Shown piece after piece: positions 48,174 to 50,345 of a stretch of 50,345 bases of DNA (the first letter of the stretch is position 1; every line of letters begins with the position of its first letter). A program made the position numbers and the translations under genes. This DNA is from Armatimonadota bacterium (GTDB taxonomy: Bacteria; Armatimonadota; UBA5829), in the NCBI GenBank assembly GCA_012522575.1, contig JAAYKE010000099.1, positions 1 to 50,345 of the forward strand, read 5' to 3'. A model generated the notes under the pieces. It ran no database searches, was not told the origin of the DNA, and saw only the letters and a program-made list of their open reading frames with translations.

Positions 48174-48291
48174 TGTCATTCCGAGGCTAATGCCGAGGAA
48201 TCTGTTTTTTTCTTCCCGTTTCCGAGTTTCGCTTCTTTCGGACTTTCGCGATTTACGGATAAGCAGATTTCTCGCTGCGCTCGAAATGACA
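48174..48291 (-). repeat. Dispersed ~118-bp palindromic repeat, copy 2 (inverted relative to copy 1)
   Basis: TGTCATTCCGAGGCTAATGCCGAGGAATCTG...CAGATTTCTCGCTGCGCTCGAAATGACA. Confidence 0.85.
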
Positions 48292-48299
48292 CTTTGAGC

Positions 48300-49271
48300 T
48301 TATCTCACTCCCATAGCCTGCCTGACCTCTTCCAGAGTATGGCGAACGGCAACGCGCGCTTTCTTTGCGCCGGCGGCCAGAACATCCTCAACATAGTCTA
48401 TATCTTTGGCCAGTTGATGCCGCCTTTGGCGGACCGGCTCCAAGTATTCGTTGATAAGCCCGGCAAGTCGTTCTTTTGTTTCCAGACAACCGACGTGGCC
48501 GGCTTCGCAGTCCTCGTGCAAATCAGCCCGTCCGAAGAGATCGAGCATCTCGTACACAGAGCAGCCTTCACGATGTCCCTTGTCGTGCCTCTTGAGCTTG
48601 GTCGGATCAGTAAACATACACCGGATTTTATCGACAGTCTGCTGCGGGCTGTCGGCAATGTAAATTGCGTTGGCATAGCTCTTTGACATCTTGCGGCCAT
48701 CAGTGCCGGGAACATAAGGGTAGTTTGTCATCAGGGCGTTGCAGTCAGGGAAAATCTCTCCATAGATATAATTGAACCGCCTGGCGATCTCCCTGGCAAG
48801 CTCCAGATGCGGAAGTTGATCCTTGCCGACCGGAACAACACCGGCTTTGTAGGCAAGTATATCGGCGGCCTGCAGCACGGGATAGCCCATCAATCCATAG
48901 CTCATCGACTCAGGCCGCAGAGATGTTTGCTTTTCTTTATAGGTCGGGACACGCTCCAGCCAGGAGACAGGAGTAACCATCGACAGCAAAAGATGCAGCT
49001 CGGCATGCTCTTTTATGTCGGACTGAACAAAAACAGCGCAGCTATCCGGATTGAGTCCCGCCGCAAGAAAATCGATGGCTACTTCGAGTGTATATTGCCG
49101 AATGACTTCGGTTTTGTCGTATAACGTGGTCAATGAGTGCCAATCGGCGATGAAGTAGAACGCTTCGTATTCATCCTGCAGTCGAACCCAGTTCTCCAAA
49201 GCTCCTACCAGGTTGCCCAGATGCAGCAAACCCGTCGGCTGCATCCCCGAAAGCAGTCGCTTTTTGCTCAT
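48300..49271 (-). CDS. trpS: Tryptophanyl-tRNA synthetase
   Basis: LLSGMQPTGLLHLGNLVGAL, PVGKDQLPHLELAREIARRFN, GRKMSKSY. Confidence 0.97.
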   Translation of the reverse strand: MSKKRLLSGMQPTGLLHLGNLVGALENWVRLQDEYEAFYFIADWHSLTTLYDKTEVIRQYTLEVAIDFLAAGLNPDSCAVFVQSDIKEHAELHLLLSMVTPVSWLERVPTYKEKQTSLRPESMSYGLMGYPVLQAADILAYKAGVVPVGKDQLPHLELAREIARRFNYIYGEIFPDCNALMTNYPYVPGTDGRKMSKSYANAIYIADSPQQTVDKIRCMFTDPTKLKRHDKGHREGCSVYEMLDLFGRADLHEDCEAGHVGCLETKERLAGLINEYLEPVRQRRHQLAKDIDYVEDVLAAGAKKARVAVRHTLEEVRQAMGVR

Positions 49272-49897
49272 ATCCCCACAAATGCGTGCATCAGAAATCT
49301 CGCTGGTATTCCTATGATGATCGGGAATATTCTATTTCCCAGCACAATCAAGCCTATAAAGGCAAGCATTCCGTGTCGAGCCATAAAATAGTCGTATTTT
49401 CTGGCCGATTCGTAGGGCAGCAGGGATGACATAATATGCGAACCGTCCAGCGGGTGGATGGGAATGAGGTTAAACAGAGCCAGCCCTATGTTGACCTGCA
49501 GCAGGATTAGCATAAACATCGCCATCGGGCTGCTCATTGAGTTGCCCCACATTCGCAGGACAATTCCTACCACAAAGGCAGTTATTAAGTTGGACAATGG
49601 CCCCCATAACGAGACCCTGAAGTTGTCCCACCTTGGGCTTCTGAAGTTACCGGGATTTATCCTGACCGGCTTGCCCCACCCTATTCCGAAGCCGGAAATA
49701 GAGGAGACGACCATCATCACCGTCCCCATAGGGTCCAGATGATCTATAGGGTTCAAGGATATTCTGCCCTGTGCGTGAGGAGTCTCGTCGCCGGCTTTCC
49801 ACGCGGCAAATGCGTGTGCAAACTCGTGAATGGTGATGCATATCACCAAAGCTACCATCGATAGCAAAAACGAATATAGTTGAATATTGCCGTTCAT
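49268..49897 (-). CDS. Site-2 protease family (M50) membrane metalloprotease
   Basis: ITIHEFAHAFAAWKAGDETPHAQGRISLNPIDHLDPMG; NLIPIHPLDGSHI. Confidence 0.93.
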   Translation of the reverse strand: MNGNIQLYSFLLSMVALVICITIHEFAHAFAAWKAGDETPHAQGRISLNPIDHLDPMGTVMMVVSSISGFGIGWGKPVRINPGNFRSPRWDNFRVSLWGPLSNLITAFVVGIVLRMWGNSMSSPMAMFMLILLQVNIGLALFNLIPIHPLDGSHIMSSLLPYESARKYDYFMARHGMLAFIGLIVLGNRIFPIIIGIPARFLMHAFVGI

Positions 49898-49949
49898 ATA
49901 ATTTAGCGCACTCCTGCGCGGATGTATGCTGCCGGGTTTGCTCGACTGT

Positions 49950-50339
49950 CTATTTGAGCCTGTCCGGGATCATATCGCATTTAACTAAATCGTCGAGAGT
50001 CTCCCTGCGGACAATCAAATCCGCCTGCCCGTCTTTGACGAGCACGACTGCTGGTCGAGTGAAGCGGTTGTAGTTGCTTGCCATAGAGTAGTTGTATGCG
50101 CCGGTAGTCTGCACAGCAAGCAGGTCGCCTATTTTTGCCTCTGGTAGTACTACGCTCGCAATCAGCAAATCAGTTTCACAATGTTTGCCGGAAACCCTGT
50201 ATTCACAAGTTGGCTGGCTGCCGGCCTTGTTAGCAAGCAGCGCGGAATATACTGCGTCATACATACTCGGACGCGGGTTATCGGACAACCCTCCGTCTAC
50301 AGCCAGATAAGTCCGCTTGTAGGGCGGATCGCGTATGCT
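49950..50339 (-). CDS. lysA: Diaminopimelate decarboxylase, C-terminal part (runs toward window edge)
   Basis: In-frame KRTYLAVDGGLSDNPRPSMYDAVYSALL, CETDLLIASVVLPEAKIGDLLAVQTTGAYNYSMASNYNRFTRPAVVLVKDG. Confidence 0.88.
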   Translation of the reverse strand, partial: SIRDPPYKRTYLAVDGGLSDNPRPSMYDAVYSALLANKAGSQPTCEYRVSGKHCETDLLIASVVLPEAKIGDLLAVQTTGAYNYSMASNYNRFTRPAVVLVKDGQADLIVRRETLDDLVKCDMIPDRLK

Positions 50340-50345
50340 TCATTC

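Noticed and set aside
50340-50342. A second in-frame TGA (minus strand) in lysA, eight codons from the window edge (…E-[TGA]-SIRDPPYKRTYLAVDGG)
   Set aside because: Not called Sec: no SECIS-like loop downstream, LysA is not known as a selenoprotein, and the position is at the very edge. A local frameshift or sequence-end error is more likely; needs flanking sequence.
1-50345. CRISPR arrays, tRNA/rRNA genes, prophage or toxin-antitoxin modules
   Set aside because: No regularly spaced repeats, no recognisable tRNA/rRNA or phage genes seen by eye; tRNAscan-SE and CRISPR finders were not run.

Overview
The 50.3 kb window is dense bacterial chromosome with about 47 genes and no rRNA, tRNA, CRISPR array or transposase recognised by eye. 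Gene content looks like a deep-branching bacterium, possibly Armatimonadota-like; that is inference only. Main blocks: (i) an LptD/OstA-like gene followed by a transposase-less nested inverted-repeat element and a TrkA pair; (ii) a futalosine-type menaquinone cluster (ubiD-ubiX-ubiA-mqnE-mqnA-mqnC) ending in an MTAP-family phosphorylase and surE; (iii) a carbohydrate-active cluster (heparinase-like, UROD-like, GH43-like, pectate-lyase-like, GH2); (iv) a nusA-ylxR-infB-ylxP-rbfA-nrnA-truB-ribF operon lacking rimP and ylxQ; (v) penicillin-binding proteins, queuosine genes with an HGD-D-type protein, trpS, an M50 protease and a partial lysA. The most notable observation is a probable undescribed selenoprotein at 35375-36739 (minus). 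The ORF track truncates it at an in-frame TGA (36581-36583). Reading through gives a signal peptide, a metallophosphatase-like domain with the motif QPCG-U-GGSKAGGLARR, and a C-terminal tetrahaem (4x CxxCH) region. The TGA is followed by a 7-bp hairpin with loop GGUCUU, placed as in the E. coli fdhF SECIS. The gene has its own consensus promoter.
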